Position numbers and translations under genes: made by a program
Shown here: positions 1-9,674 of the stretch, one piece after another
Layout of the letters: the number at the start of each line of letters is the position of its first letter
How positions within the stretch are numbered: position 1 is the stretch's first letter
Notes under the pieces: model-generated
What the model saw: the letters and a program-made list of their open reading frames with translations, nothing else
The model's database searches: none
Told to the model about the DNA's origin: nothing
Assembly: GCF_002893765.1 (NCBI RefSeq)
Contig: NZ_CP025938.1
Coordinates: 2,499,501-2,563,500 of the forward strand
Source: Tamlana carrageenivorans
Lineage (GTDB): Bacteria; Bacteroidota; Bacteroidia; Flavobacteriales; Flavobacteriaceae
Length of the DNA stretch: 64,000 bases
Direction: 5' to 3'

Positions 1-894
1 GGAACGGTTACTAAAGGTGTTTTTAAAATAAAAGAAATCAAAGCTATTGGATGGGATGAAATAGAATTTATGAAGTACCTAATGGCTATGGAGGAGCAAT
101 CCACGCATCCCATCGCAAAGGCTATTTTAGAATATAAAGATGAAAGTTCAGCTTATAAAGCTTCAGACGTTACTGAAATAGCTGGAAAAGGATTAAAAGG
201 TAACATAAATAGCAAGATTGTTTTAGTTGGAAATAAAGCGTTGATGACTGCTAATAAAATTGATGTACCAACCGAAACCCAATCTATTGTAGAGTCCATT
301 GTATTAGTTGCTATAGATAATAAATTCGCAGGTTATGTGGTTATTGCAGATCAATTAAAAGATGATGCAAAAGAAACAATTTCTGCCCTACATAAGGTTG
401 GTGTTAACAGTATCATGATGCTCTCTGGTGATAAAGATTCCATTACTCAAAAGGTGGCTTCCGAATTAAATATCGAACATGCCAAAGGCGGATTATTACC
501 TGAAGATAAATTGAAAGAAGTTGAACTTTTAAAGCAAAACCCCGAAAACAAAATTGCATTTATTGGTGATGGTATTAATGATGCGCCAGTTTTAGCAGCA
601 AGTGATATAGGTATAGCAATGGGCGGTTTAGGAAGCGATGTCGCTATTGAAACAGCAGATGTTATTATTCAAACAGACCAACCTTCAAAAGTGGTAAAGG
701 CTATTAAAATTAGTCGTTCCACACGTAAAATCGTTTGGCAAAATATCGTATTAGCTTTTGGGGTAAAAGTAATTGTAATGATTTTAGGAGCAGGTGGTTT
801 GGCTACCATGTGGGAAGCTGTTTTTGCTGATGTAGGTGTGGCATTATTGGCTATTTTGAATGCGGTTAGGTTGCAGCGCATGCATTGGGATTAA
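1..894 (+). CDS. Heavy-metal P-type ATPase, Zn/Cd/Pb class (C-terminal part)
   Basis: Only the last 297 residues are present. The frame is open from base 1 and its first codons read GTVTKG, the tail of the DKTGT phosphorylation motif, so the N-terminal half lies outside the window. The protein pumps divalent heavy metal ions out of the cytoplasm across the inner membrane. Visible are the HP locus of the nucleotide-binding domain (STHPIAKAI), the hinge LSGDKD and GDGINDAP. The last two membrane helices carry a Lys (GVKVIVM) and an Asp (ADVGVALLAILNA). This is the P1B-2 (ZntA/CadA) pattern and differs from the copper ATPase at 6676. It heads a metal-resistance island on the same strand. Family call is firm; metal specificity is inferred from these residues. 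Confidence 0.9.
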   Translation, partial: GTVTKGVFKIKEIKAIGWDEIEFMKYLMAMEEQSTHPIAKAILEYKDESSAYKASDVTEIAGKGLKGNINSKIVLVGNKALMTANKIDVPTETQSIVESIVLVAIDNKFAGYVVIADQLKDDAKETISALHKVGVNSIMMLSGDKDSITQKVASELNIEHAKGGLLPEDKLKEVELLKQNPENKIAFIGDGINDAPVLAASDIGIAMGGLGSDVAIETADVIIQTDQPSKVVKAIKISRSTRKIVWQNIVLAFGVKVIVMILGAGGLATMWEAVFADVGVALLAILNAVRLQRMHWD

Positions 895-939
895 TAGTTT
901 AAACTTTTGTTAATCAAATCAACATATTATTAAATTTTG

Positions 940-947
940 TAACTTCG
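940..947 (+). promoter_or_regulatory. Candidate -7 box upstream of the HYC_CC_PP gene
   Basis: TAACTTCG lies just ahead of the ATG at 956 and is one base off the Bacteroidota -7 consensus TAnnTTTG. No TTG at the usual 17-23 base spacing was found, and the box is very close to the start codon, so this is a weak call from pattern only. Confidence 0.3.
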
Positions 948-955
948 CATTCAGT

Positions 956-1369
956 ATGAAGCAAGTAACCCATAAAATAATGTCCGTGTTAATGGCTTTT
1001 GTAGTGTTATTCTCTACATTGTCATTTACGCTCAATATGCATTATTGTGGGGATAATTTGGTTGAAACAGCTATATTCCATAAAGCGAAAGGTTGTGGAA
1101 TGGAAATGCAAAACCCTTTAACCGAAGGTTGTTCGATTACTAAAAAGAACTGCTGTAATGATGTGCAATTGCTAGTCGATGGTCAAGACGAACTACAACT
1201 TCAACTTGATAAAATTACTTTTGAGCAACAAGTTTTTATCGCCACCTTCGTTTATACTTACATTAATCTTTTTGAAGGTTTAGATAACAATGTATCTTCT
1301 TACGAAGAATACAAGCCGCCACTCGTCATAAAAGAAATCTTCAAAATCGACGAGACTTATTTAATTTGA
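956..1369 (+). CDS. Small secreted/membrane protein of the HYC_CC_PP type
   Basis: A 137-residue protein with an N-terminal hydrophobic segment (about residues 8-28) that could be a signal peptide or membrane anchor. It is followed by the motif HYCGD, a CC pair (KKNCCND, about residue 64) and a PP pair near the C-terminus (YKPPLV). This HYC...CC...PP arrangement is the signature of a small Bacteroidota family without known function, often found near metal-efflux genes. The cysteines and histidine could bind metal, which is inference. It sits 61 bases after the Zn/Cd ATPase and before cusA on the same strand. Confidence 0.75.
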   Translation: MKQVTHKIMSVLMAFVVLFSTLSFTLNMHYCGDNLVETAIFHKAKGCGMEMQNPLTEGCSITKKNCCNDVQLLVDGQDELQLQLDKITFEQQVFIATFVYTYINLFEGLDNNVSSYEEYKPPLVIKEIFKIDETYLI

Positions 1370-1390
1370 TTTTTAAACAATAGACTGTTT

Positions 1391-1423
1391 TATCCTATGG
1401 CTGTATGTCATAAGGATATTTTG
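1391..1423 (+). terminator. Possible terminator after the HYC_CC_PP gene
   Basis: TATCCTATG at 1391-1399 pairs with CATAAGGATA at 1409-1418 (one bulged A), giving a stem followed by TTTTGTTGT. It lies 20 bases past the stop codon. The stem is short and the T tract is interrupted, so confidence is moderate. Confidence 0.45.
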
Positions 1424-1640
1424 TTGTATTCGGTGTTTTCTTAATACCGAATGAACTTTAAAATGATTGATTATGAATTTGAATTATATTTTCTTTAGAT
1501 GAAATAGAAAATATAAGCATAGCCAAAGTTACGGTTCTATTTTATATTGAAATATAAAGGAAATAGAAACGAATTCAGTCGATTATTTTAAAGGTTATTA
1601 GGTATCCAACCAATGTCTAACTGTTTAATAATCAAATAAT

Positions 1641-4600
1641 ATGCTTAATAAAGCAATCAAATTTCTTATCGAGAATAAACTCGTTGCCGTGCTATTGCTC
1701 GTCCTTTTTGTGGGCTGGGGAACGGTAAATGCACCTTTTAATTGGGATACAGGATTTTTGCCAAGTCATCCTGTGGCTGTTGATGCCATACCAGATATTG
1801 GCGAAAATCAACAAATAGTATTTACAAAGTGGGATGGTCGTTCACCCCAAGATATAGAAGACCAAATTACTTATCCATTAACCACTTCGTTGCTTGGTAT
1901 TCCTGGAGTAAAAACCATTCGTAGTTCTTCAATGTTTGGCTTTTCAAGCATCTATATCATATTTGAAGAAGATATAGAATTTTATTGGAGTCGAAGTCGT
2001 ATTCTAGAAAAACTAAACTCATTACCAAGTGGGTTATTGCCCGAAGGTGTTAATCCTGCTTTGGGTCCAGATGCAACAGGATTAGGACAAATATTTTGGT
2101 ATACGCTTGAGGGACGCGACGAAAACGGAAAAGTTACTGGTGGTTGGGATTTACATGAATTGCGTAGTATTCAAGATTACTATGTAAAGTACGCTTTGTC
2201 TTCAGCAAGTGGCGTTTCTGAAGTAGCTTCTATTGGAGGGTATGTTCAGGAGTATCAAGTGGATGTCAATCCGGAGTTAATGCGTCAATATAACATAAGC
2301 TTAAATCAGATCGTAAAAGCTGTTAAAAGTAGTAATCAGGATATTGGTGCGCAGACTTTAGAAATCAATCAAGCCGAATATTTAGTGCGTGGCTTGGGCT
2401 ATGTAAAGTCTATTTCAGACATTGAAAATGCAGTTGTTACTTCCGCAGATTTTACTTCAATTAAAATTAAAGATATTGGTAAAGTATCATTGGGACCAGC
2501 AACCCGAAGAGGTTTATTGGATAAGGAAGGTGCAGAAGTCGTTGGTGGTGTGGTTGTGGCACGATACGGTGCTAATCCCATGGAAGTCATTAACAATGTA
2601 AAATCACAAATTGAAGAATTGAAAGGAGGGTTGCCAACAAAAGTACTGGCAGATGGCCGCACTTCTCAAGTAACCATTGTTCCATTTTATGACCGAACAG
2701 AATTGATTCAAGAAACTTTAGGAACTCTTAATGAAGCATTAACCTTAGAAATATTAATTACTATTCTGGTTATTATTGTGATGGTTTTCAATTTAAGAGC
2801 ATCCATTTTAATTTCTGGGTTACTGCCTGTTGCTGTATTAATGGTTTTTATTACCATGAAACTGTTTCATGTAGATGCTAATATTGTGGCGCTTTCGGGT
2901 ATTGCTATCGCTATTGGTACCATGGTAGATGTAGGGGTTATACTTGCAGAGAATATGATTCGCCATCTTGATGATGATAAATTACGCCTGCGAGAAGACG
3001 GTACAGCGTTAACTACAAATGAAGTGATATATAATGCAACAGCAGAAGTATCTGGCGCTATTTTGACTGCAGTATTAACTACAATTATCAGTTTTGTTCC
3101 GGTATTTACTATGATTGGAGCAGAAGGGAAACTCTTTAGACCTCTTGCTTTTACTAAAACCATGGCGCTGTCTGCCTCATTAGTTATAGCTTTGTTTTTA
3201 ATCCCTCCTTTCGCAGCTTATTTATTCAGGAAAACTAGCTTTAAAAAGTCGTATAAATACATTTTAAACGGTGTATTAATAGTCGCAGGAATCGTGTTTA
3301 TGGCATTTGGTTACTGGTTAGGTGCCATATTAGTGGCTTTTGGGGTTACAGGATTATTGAGTGTTTTGGGTAAACTGAACAAAAAAAACAGCAACCTTGT
3401 AAATATTATCATTTCATGTGCTGCTATTGTTTTCCTTCTTGCAGAATATTGGAGACCACTAGGTTTTGATAGAAGTATCTTTATAAACTTAATTTTTGTA
3501 GCTATTATCTGCTTCGGGATTTTAGGGATATTTTCAATTTTTAGAAAGTATTACGAACAGATTTTAAACTGGGCTTTAGCTAATAAAATTTTGTTTCTAA
3601 TGATACCAACTACGGTGCTTATTTCTGGAATTTGGATAATGAATAACACAGGAAAGGAATTTATGCCGTCTTTAAATGAAGGTTCGTTTTTGTTAATGCC
3701 AACCTCATTACCTCATTCGGGGTAGAAGAAAACAAAAGAGTACTTCAGCAATTAGATATGGCTGTAGCCACAATTCCAGAAATTGAAACTGTAGTTGGAA
3801 AAGCTGGTCGAACCGAATCAGCTTTAGATCCTGCACCTTTGTCCATGTATGAAAATATCATTCAATACAAATCAGAATATCTGCGAGATTCCGAAGGAAA
3901 AAAACAACGTTATAAAGTAAATGAGGATGGATTATTCGAGTTACAAGCCGGTGGTTATATAGCAAATCCTAATAACACTAAAAATGTCAATATAAATGAC
4001 ATCAAAAGTTCTCAATTAATTGAAGATGATAACGGAGAGTTCTACAGAAACTGGCGCCCAGAAATTCAATCACCAGACGATATTTGGAATGAAATTGTTA
4101 GAGTTACCAAACTACCTGGTGTTACTTCTGCACCAAAATTACAACCCATAGAAACCAGGTTGGTCATGCTTCAAACAGGTATGCGCGCACCAATGGGCAT
4201 AAAAGTAAAAGGCCAAGATTTAAAACAAATTGAAGCATTTGGTTTGCAATTAGAAAGTATTCTTAAACACGCAGAAGGTGTTAAAGTTGAAGCTGTTTTT
4301 GCAGATAGAATTGTTGGAAAACCGTATTTGCTAATTGATATTGATAGAGAAAAAATAGCACGCTACGGTGTGTCAATTGAAACGGTGCAAAACGTACTAA
4401 AAGTAGCCATAGGAGGTATGGCTTTAACCCAAACTGTTGAAGGTAGAGAACGTTATGCTGTTCGTGTACGTTATCCAAGAGAATTACGTAGTAACCCTGA
4501 AGCTATAAAAGGTATTTATATTCCTGTTGAAAAAGGAAGTCCTGTGCCTTTAAGTGAATTGGCAACCATCCGGTATGAGCAAGGTCCGCAAGTCATAAAA

Positions 4601-5368
4601 AGTGAAGACACCTTTTTAGTTGGGTATGTGTTGTTTGATAAATTAGATGGGTTTGCAGAAGTTGATGTGGTTGAAAATGCGCAAGCCTTATTTCAGCAGA
4701 AAATTGATTCAGGAGCATTGACGGTTCCAAAAGGTATCAGTTATAAATTCACAGGAACTTATGAAAATCAATTAAGAGCAGAAAAAACATTGTCTGTCGT
4801 TGTTCCATTAGCCCTGATTATTATTTTCTTAATTCTTTATTTTCAATTTAAATCTGTTACCACCTCATTAATGGTATTTACTGGAATAGCAGTGGCTTTT
4901 GCTGGTGGTTTTATTATGCTATGGCTGTATGGTCAAGATTGGTTTTTCAACTTCAGTTTGTTTGGTGAAAACATGAGGGACCTATTTAATATGAAAACGG
5001 TCAATCTAAGTGTGGCTGTTTGGGTTGGGTTTATTGCGCTTTTCGGTATTGCTACCGATGATGGTGTGGTCATGGCAACATACCTCACGCAAACTTTTGA
5101 GCGAGACAAACCAACTGATAAAAAGAATATTAGAATGGCTGCTTTGCAAGCAGCAGGAAAACGTATTCGCCCGTGTTTAATGACAACCGTTACTACAATT
5201 TTGGCGCTTTTGCCTGTACTAACATCCACAGGTAAAGGAAGTGATATAATGATACCTATGGCAATTCCAATTTTTGGAGGTATGGTAATTGACATTACTT
5301 CTTATTTTATTGTACCTGTTTTATATAGCTGGAGAGAAGAGTTTAAGTTAAAAAGAGTAAACAAATGA
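1641..5368 (+). pseudogene. cusA: CusA/CzcA-type heavy-metal RND efflux pump, split by a 1-base frameshift
   Basis: Two consecutive reading frames, 1641-3725 and roughly 3722-5368, together encode one HME-RND inner membrane transporter of about 1242 residues, a normal length for Bacteroidota CusA. The first part carries the N-terminal helix, the first porter region (DIEDQITYPLTTSLLGIPG) and the TM4 charged motif GTMVDVGVILAEN. The second carries the second porter region (VEGRERYAVRVRYP) and the last helices. The first frame ends SLPHSG-stop at 3723. The second frame reads VEENKRVLQQLD directly after it. Adding one G to the GGGG run at 3719-3722 restores a continuous protein. Without correction the pump is truncated after about 694 residues. 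The TolC-type channel gene overlaps its end by 4 bases, and the adaptor is at 9664. Either an assembly error or a true inactivating mutation. Confidence 0.9.
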
Positions 5369-6582
5369 AAAGACTAATTTATACACTACTAGGTTTATTC
5401 ATTTTTAGTATTTCTAATGCACAGGAATTGGAAACACTTGTTAATGAAGCATTGAACAACAATCCAGAAATACAAAAGTTTGAATTGCAATACAGCATAG
5501 CTTCAGAAAAAGTGAATGAAGTTAATACCATTCCTAATACAGAATTTGGGGTAGGTTACTTTGTAAGTGAACCAGAAACACGTACTGGGGCGCAGCGATT
5601 TAAATTGTCGGCCAAACAAATGATACCCTGGTTTGGTTCAATTACCTCACGAGAAAATTACGTTAATGCTTTAGCTGATGCAAAATTTGAAGACATTGTT
5701 ATTGCTAAGCGAAAATTAATGGCTTCTGTATCACAATCTTATTATAATTTATATGCTAATAAAGCAAAGCAAGAAGTGTTACAGGAAAATATCAAGTTGT
5801 TAGAAACTTATGAAACATTAGCATTAACAGCTGTTGAGGTTGGTAAAGCATCTGCTGTAGATGTGTTGCGATTGCAAATGCGTCAAAATGAAATGAAACA
5901 ATTAAAAGATGTATTGCATCAACAATTTTTAGCTGAACAAACTAAATTTAATAAGCTTTTGAATAGGAAAAGTGATGTCGCTGTAGTGGTAGTAGATAAT
6001 TTAATGTTGCCTTCAGAAGACTTTGAAATGAGTACAAATAATCTAGAGTTGCACCCAGAATTGTTGAAGTACGATAAACTATATCAATCCATAGAACACT
6101 CAGAGTTACTAAATCAAAAAGAAAGTAGCCCAATGATTGGTTTTGGTTTGGACTACATAAATATAGAGCCAAGACCAGACATGAATTTCTCCGATAACGG
6201 TAAAGATATTGTGATGCCTATGGTTACACTTTCAATTCCAATTTTTAATAAAAAATATAAGTCTCAAACGAAACAAAATGTGTTAGCGCAGCAAGAATTA
6301 AAAACTCAAAAGCAAGAACGTTTAAACATCTTGGAAACACTTTTAAGCAAAGCGATTAACGATCGTATTTCTGCTAGAATAAGTTTTGAAACGCAAACCA
6401 AGAATTTAAAACAAGCTAAAGACGCAGAGGATATTTTAATTAAAAGTTACGAAACAGGAACCATAGATTTTAATGATGTTTTAGATATTCAAGAACTACA
6501 ACTCAAGTTTCAAATGAACCAAATAGAGTCTATCAAAAGTTACTATGTACAAAGCACTATAGTTAATTATTTAATTCAGTAA
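5365..6582 (+). CDS. TolC-family outer membrane efflux channel of the metal RND system
   Basis: A 405-residue protein starting at an ATG that overlaps the cusA stop by 4 bases (ATGA), which indicates translational coupling. The first 19 residues form a signal peptide ending SNAQ. The rest is rich in heptad-like helical stretches, with two repeats of the outer membrane factor type (ELETLVNEALNNNPEIQ near the N-terminus and the matching C-terminal DFNDVLDIQELQLKFQ). It would form the outer membrane and periplasmic tunnel for the CusA pump and CusB adaptor. The family is clear; the partner assignment follows from the operon. Confidence 0.88.
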   Translation: MKRLIYTLLGLFIFSISNAQELETLVNEALNNNPEIQKFELQYSIASEKVNEVNTIPNTEFGVGYFVSEPETRTGAQRFKLSAKQMIPWFGSITSRENYVNALADAKFEDIVIAKRKLMASVSQSYYNLYANKAKQEVLQENIKLLETYETLALTAVEVGKASAVDVLRLQMRQNEMKQLKDVLHQQFLAEQTKFNKLLNRKSDVAVVVVDNLMLPSEDFEMSTNNLELHPELLKYDKLYQSIEHSELLNQKESSPMIGFGLDYINIEPRPDMNFSDNGKDIVMPMVTLSIPIFNKKYKSQTKQNVLAQQELKTQKQERLNILETLLSKAINDRISARISFETQTKNLKQAKDAEDILIKSYETGTIDFNDVLDIQELQLKFQMNQIESIKSYYVQSTIVNYLIQ

Positions 6583-6610
6583 TAATGAAATGAGCGGTTG
6601 TATTAATATG

Positions 6611-6629
6611 AACCTATTAAAGGTTTTTT
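6611..6629 (+). terminator. Weak hairpin with T tract between the channel and copper ATPase genes
   Basis: AACCT at 6611-6615 pairs with AGGTT at 6621-6625 around a 5-base loop and is followed by more T residues. The 5-bp stem is short, so it may only attenuate transcription between the two genes. Confidence 0.25.
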
Positions 6630-6675
6630 AAAAGAATTAATGACATCTGACCATTGAGAACATAAAAAAAAACAA

Positions 6676-9174
6676 ATGAAACATACATATCACATACACG
6701 GCATGACATGCAACGGCTGTCGCAGTCACGTAGAAAAAACACTATCAGAAGTTTCAGGTGTGTCAAAGGCTTCTGTTAATTTAGAAAAGGCTGAAGCAAC
6801 CATCGAAATGGATTCTCATATTCCTCTAGAAACGTTTCAAAAAGCGTTAGAGGAAGATGGCGGCAGTTACAGTATTCATAACCAAGGAGAACACCAACAT
6901 ACCAAAGAGGAAAAAGCGCCAAAGCCAAAAGGTAAGGGTACAGGCACCTTTTATTGTCCAATGCATTGCGAAGGCGATAAAACTTATAACCAACCAGGAG
7001 ACTGTCCTGTTTGTGGCATGGATTTGGTTGAAGAACAAAACCTTTCAACTTTACATTCAGAACAATGGACATGCCCTATGCATCCAGAAATTATAAAAGA
7101 TGAAGCAGGTGCTTGTCCTAAATGTGGAATGGATTTGGTGCCCTTGGAAGCCGATAGTTTAGCAGAAGAGAAAACCTATAAAAAGTTATTGAAGAAGTTT
7201 AAAATAGCCATTGCTTTTACATTGCCAATTTTCTTGATAGCAATGAGTGAGATGCTTACCAATAATCCATTGTATGACATTATGGAGCAAAAATATTGGA
7301 ATTGGATGCAATTCGCTCTGTCTATTCCTGTCGTGTTTTATGCAACATGGATGTTTTTTGAGCGTGCCTACAAAAGTATAAAAACATGGCATCTAAATAT
7401 GTTTACACTTATTGGAATAGGAGCAGGTGTAGCTTGGTTGTTTAGTGTTTTTGGCATGTTTTTTCCAAATGTATTTCCTGCACAGTTTAAAACAGAATCG
7501 GGTGCAGTGCATGTTTATTTTGAAGCAGCAACAGTAATTCTAACCTTGGTGCTTTTAGGCCAGCTTTTAGAAGCGCGTGCTCATAGTAAAACCAATTCTG
7601 CAGTTAAGGAACTATTAAAGTTAGCGCCCAATAAAGCTGTAAAAATAATAGATGGTGAAGAGATTGAAGTCAGTATTGATAAGATCGCATTAAATGATAT
7701 TCTCAAAGTAAAACCTGGTGATAAAATACCTGTTGATGGTGTGATTACCGAAGGCGAAACAACCATTGATGAATCTATGATAACAGGGGAACCTATTCCT
7801 GTGAACAAATCACAAGATGATAAAGTTAGTAGTGGAACCATTAATGGCAATCAATCCTTTTTGATGAAAGCTGAAAAGGTAGGAAGCGATACGTTGCTTT
7901 CACAAATCATTCATATGGTTAACGATGCGAGCAGAAGTCGCGCTCCAATTCAAAATTTAGCTAATAAAGTATCTGGATTTTTTGTGCCAGTGGTCGTACT
8001 CATTTCTGTAATTACATTTATTGTTTGGGCCATTTGGGGGCCAGAGCCGGTGTATGTATATGCGTTTGTCAATGCCATAGCAGTTCTAATTATTGCATGC
8101 CCTTGTGCTTTAGGGTTAGCAACACCAATGTCTGTAATGGTTGGTGTAGGCAAAGGGGCTCAAAATGGTGTGTTAATTAAAAACGCCGAAGCACTTGAGA
8201 AAATGGATAAGGTAGATACTTTAATTATCGATAAAACAGGTACGATCACAGAAGGTAAACCAACAGTAGAAACTATAGGTGCTTTTGGAGCGGATTTCAA
8301 TGAGAAAGAAGTACTTCAATACATGGTTTCATTGAATACGAATAGCGAACATCCTTTAGCCGAAGCGACTGTGAAATACGGAAAGGAGCATCAGGTAGAA
8401 ATACTAAAATCAGATAATTTTAGTGCCATCACAGGAAAAGGTGTTGAAGCTGTGATTAATGATAAAAATGTAGCATTAGGAAACCCTAAAATGATGGAAT
8501 ATGCGAAGGCAGACATCACATCTAAAATGGAAGCCAAGGCTAAATCTTATCAAAAGCAAGGTAAAACAGTGTCATATTTATCATTGGGAGAAACTGTTAT
8601 TGGGTATGTTGTTATAGGTGATAAAATTAAGGAAACTAGTGCAAAAGCCATTAAAGAACTTCAAAGTAACGGTATTGAAGTCATCATGTTAACAGGCGAT
8701 AATTACGATACAGCACAAGCTGTAGCAGCAGAACTTAATTTGGCAGATTTTAAAGCCAGTATGCTTCCAGAAAATAAACTTAAAGAAGTAGAAAAACTTC
8801 AAGAAAAAGGAAAAGTAGTTGCCATGGCAGGTGATGGTATTAATGATGCACCAGCATTGGCTAAAAGTGACATTGGTATTGCCATGGGAACGGGTACATC
8901 TGTAGCTATTGAAAGTGCCATGATAACATTGGTTAAAGGTGACTTACATGGTATTGTGAAAGCAAAAAACTTGAGTCATGTTGTTATGAGAAATATTAAA
9001 CAGAATTTATTTTTTGCCCTCATTTATAACACTTTAGGTGTGCCTATTGCAGCGGGAGTGTTATTTCCATTTTTTGGCATTTTATTGTCTCCAATGATTG
9101 CAGCATTAGCCATGAGTTTTAGCTCGGTTTCAGTAATAGCAAATGCTTTAAGATTAAGAACAATTAAAATTTAA
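6676..9174 (+). CDS. copA: Cu(I)-exporting P1B-1 ATPase with HMA and two HMBD domains
   Basis: An 832-residue inner membrane pump that exports Cu(I)/Ag(I) from the cytoplasm. Domain order: an HMA domain with GMTCNGC (residues 9-15); two heavy-metal-binding CPMH...PVCGM/PKCGM modules at about 92-117 and 131-155; membrane helices; the CPC motif at 475-477; DKTGT with the phosphorylated Asp at 519; SEHP; and GDGINDAP from about 719. The TM7 motif YN (LIYNTLGVP) and the TM8 motif MSFSS are the P1B-1 copper signature. It lies between the efflux channel and adaptor genes, so cytoplasmic export and trans-envelope efflux are encoded together. The paired HMBD modules resemble the one in the adaptor at 9664. 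Confidence 0.95.
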   Translation: MKHTYHIHGMTCNGCRSHVEKTLSEVSGVSKASVNLEKAEATIEMDSHIPLETFQKALEEDGGSYSIHNQGEHQHTKEEKAPKPKGKGTGTFYCPMHCEGDKTYNQPGDCPVCGMDLVEEQNLSTLHSEQWTCPMHPEIIKDEAGACPKCGMDLVPLEADSLAEEKTYKKLLKKFKIAIAFTLPIFLIAMSEMLTNNPLYDIMEQKYWNWMQFALSIPVVFYATWMFFERAYKSIKTWHLNMFTLIGIGAGVAWLFSVFGMFFPNVFPAQFKTESGAVHVYFEAATVILTLVLLGQLLEARAHSKTNSAVKELLKLAPNKAVKIIDGEEIEVSIDKIALNDILKVKPGDKIPVDGVITEGETTIDESMITGEPIPVNKSQDDKVSSGTINGNQSFLMKAEKVGSDTLLSQIIHMVNDASRSRAPIQNLANKVSGFFVPVVVLISVITFIVWAIWGPEPVYVYAFVNAIAVLIIACPCALGLATPMSVMVGVGKGAQNGVLIKNAEALEKMDKVDTLIIDKTGTITEGKPTVETIGAFGADFNEKEVLQYMVSLNTNSEHPLAEATVKYGKEHQVEILKSDNFSAITGKGVEAVINDKNVALGNPKMMEYAKADITSKMEAKAKSYQKQGKTVSYLSLGETVIGYVVIGDKIKETSAKAIKELQSNGIEVIMLTGDNYDTAQAVAAELNLADFKASMLPENKLKEVEKLQEKGKVVAMAGDGINDAPALAKSDIGIAMGTGTSVAIESAMITLVKGDLHGIVKAKNLSHVVMRNIKQNLFFALIYNTLGVPIAAGVLFPFFGILLSPMIAALAMSFSSVSVIANALRLRTIKI

Positions 9175-9192
9175 CTATAAAATCAAATAATT

Positions 9193-9674
9193 ATGAAAAA
9201 TTCAAAGGATAATCATAAAAAGGGAAGTTATAAAACTTTCTTTTTAATGTTGGCTTGCTCTTTTGTAGCAATGTATATAACGATGTATTTAAATACGTAT
9301 GCAATAGATCATGTTTGGTTTAGCTTAACACGTTTCTATATGACCTGTTTAGGGATTTCTACAATGGCAGTCATTATGTGGTTTTTTATGCGAAAAATGT
9401 ATAATGATAAAAAAAGAATATAGCAATACTTGCAGGAAGTTTTATCCTGTTTGTAAGCGCATTAGGTTTAGTAAGAACGCAAGCTCCAATAATTGGTGAT
9501 GTACTCTGGATGAAAGCCATGATTCCACATCATTCTATAGCCATTTTAACAAGTGAAAGGGCAGATATAAAAGACCCAGAAGTTAAAAAATTGGCTGAAG
9601 ATATCATTAAAGCACAGCGTAAAGAAATAGAAGAAATGAAAGGAATGATAAAACGATTAGAAAATGAAAAATAA
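9193..9674 (+). pseudogene. DUF305 membrane protein, split by a 1-base frameshift
   Basis: The first frame (9193-9423) encodes 76 residues with two membrane helices and stops at 9421. The region after it, in another frame, reads IAILAGSFILFVSALGL and then the DUF305 signature MIPHHSIAIL with a helical tail, ending at 9672-9674. Adding one A to the A7 run at 9409-9415 joins them into one protein of about 160 residues. DUF305 proteins are often found in copper and other metal resistance loci; their exact role is not settled. The end overlaps the adaptor start (9664) by 11 bases. As written, the conserved HH-containing domain would not be translated from the first start. Confidence 0.85.

Noticed and set aside
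9400..9425. Programmed -1 frameshift in the DUF305 gene
   Set aside because: The A7 run could allow slippage, but the codon phase is not the usual slippery heptamer and no downstream stem was evident; an indel is simpler.
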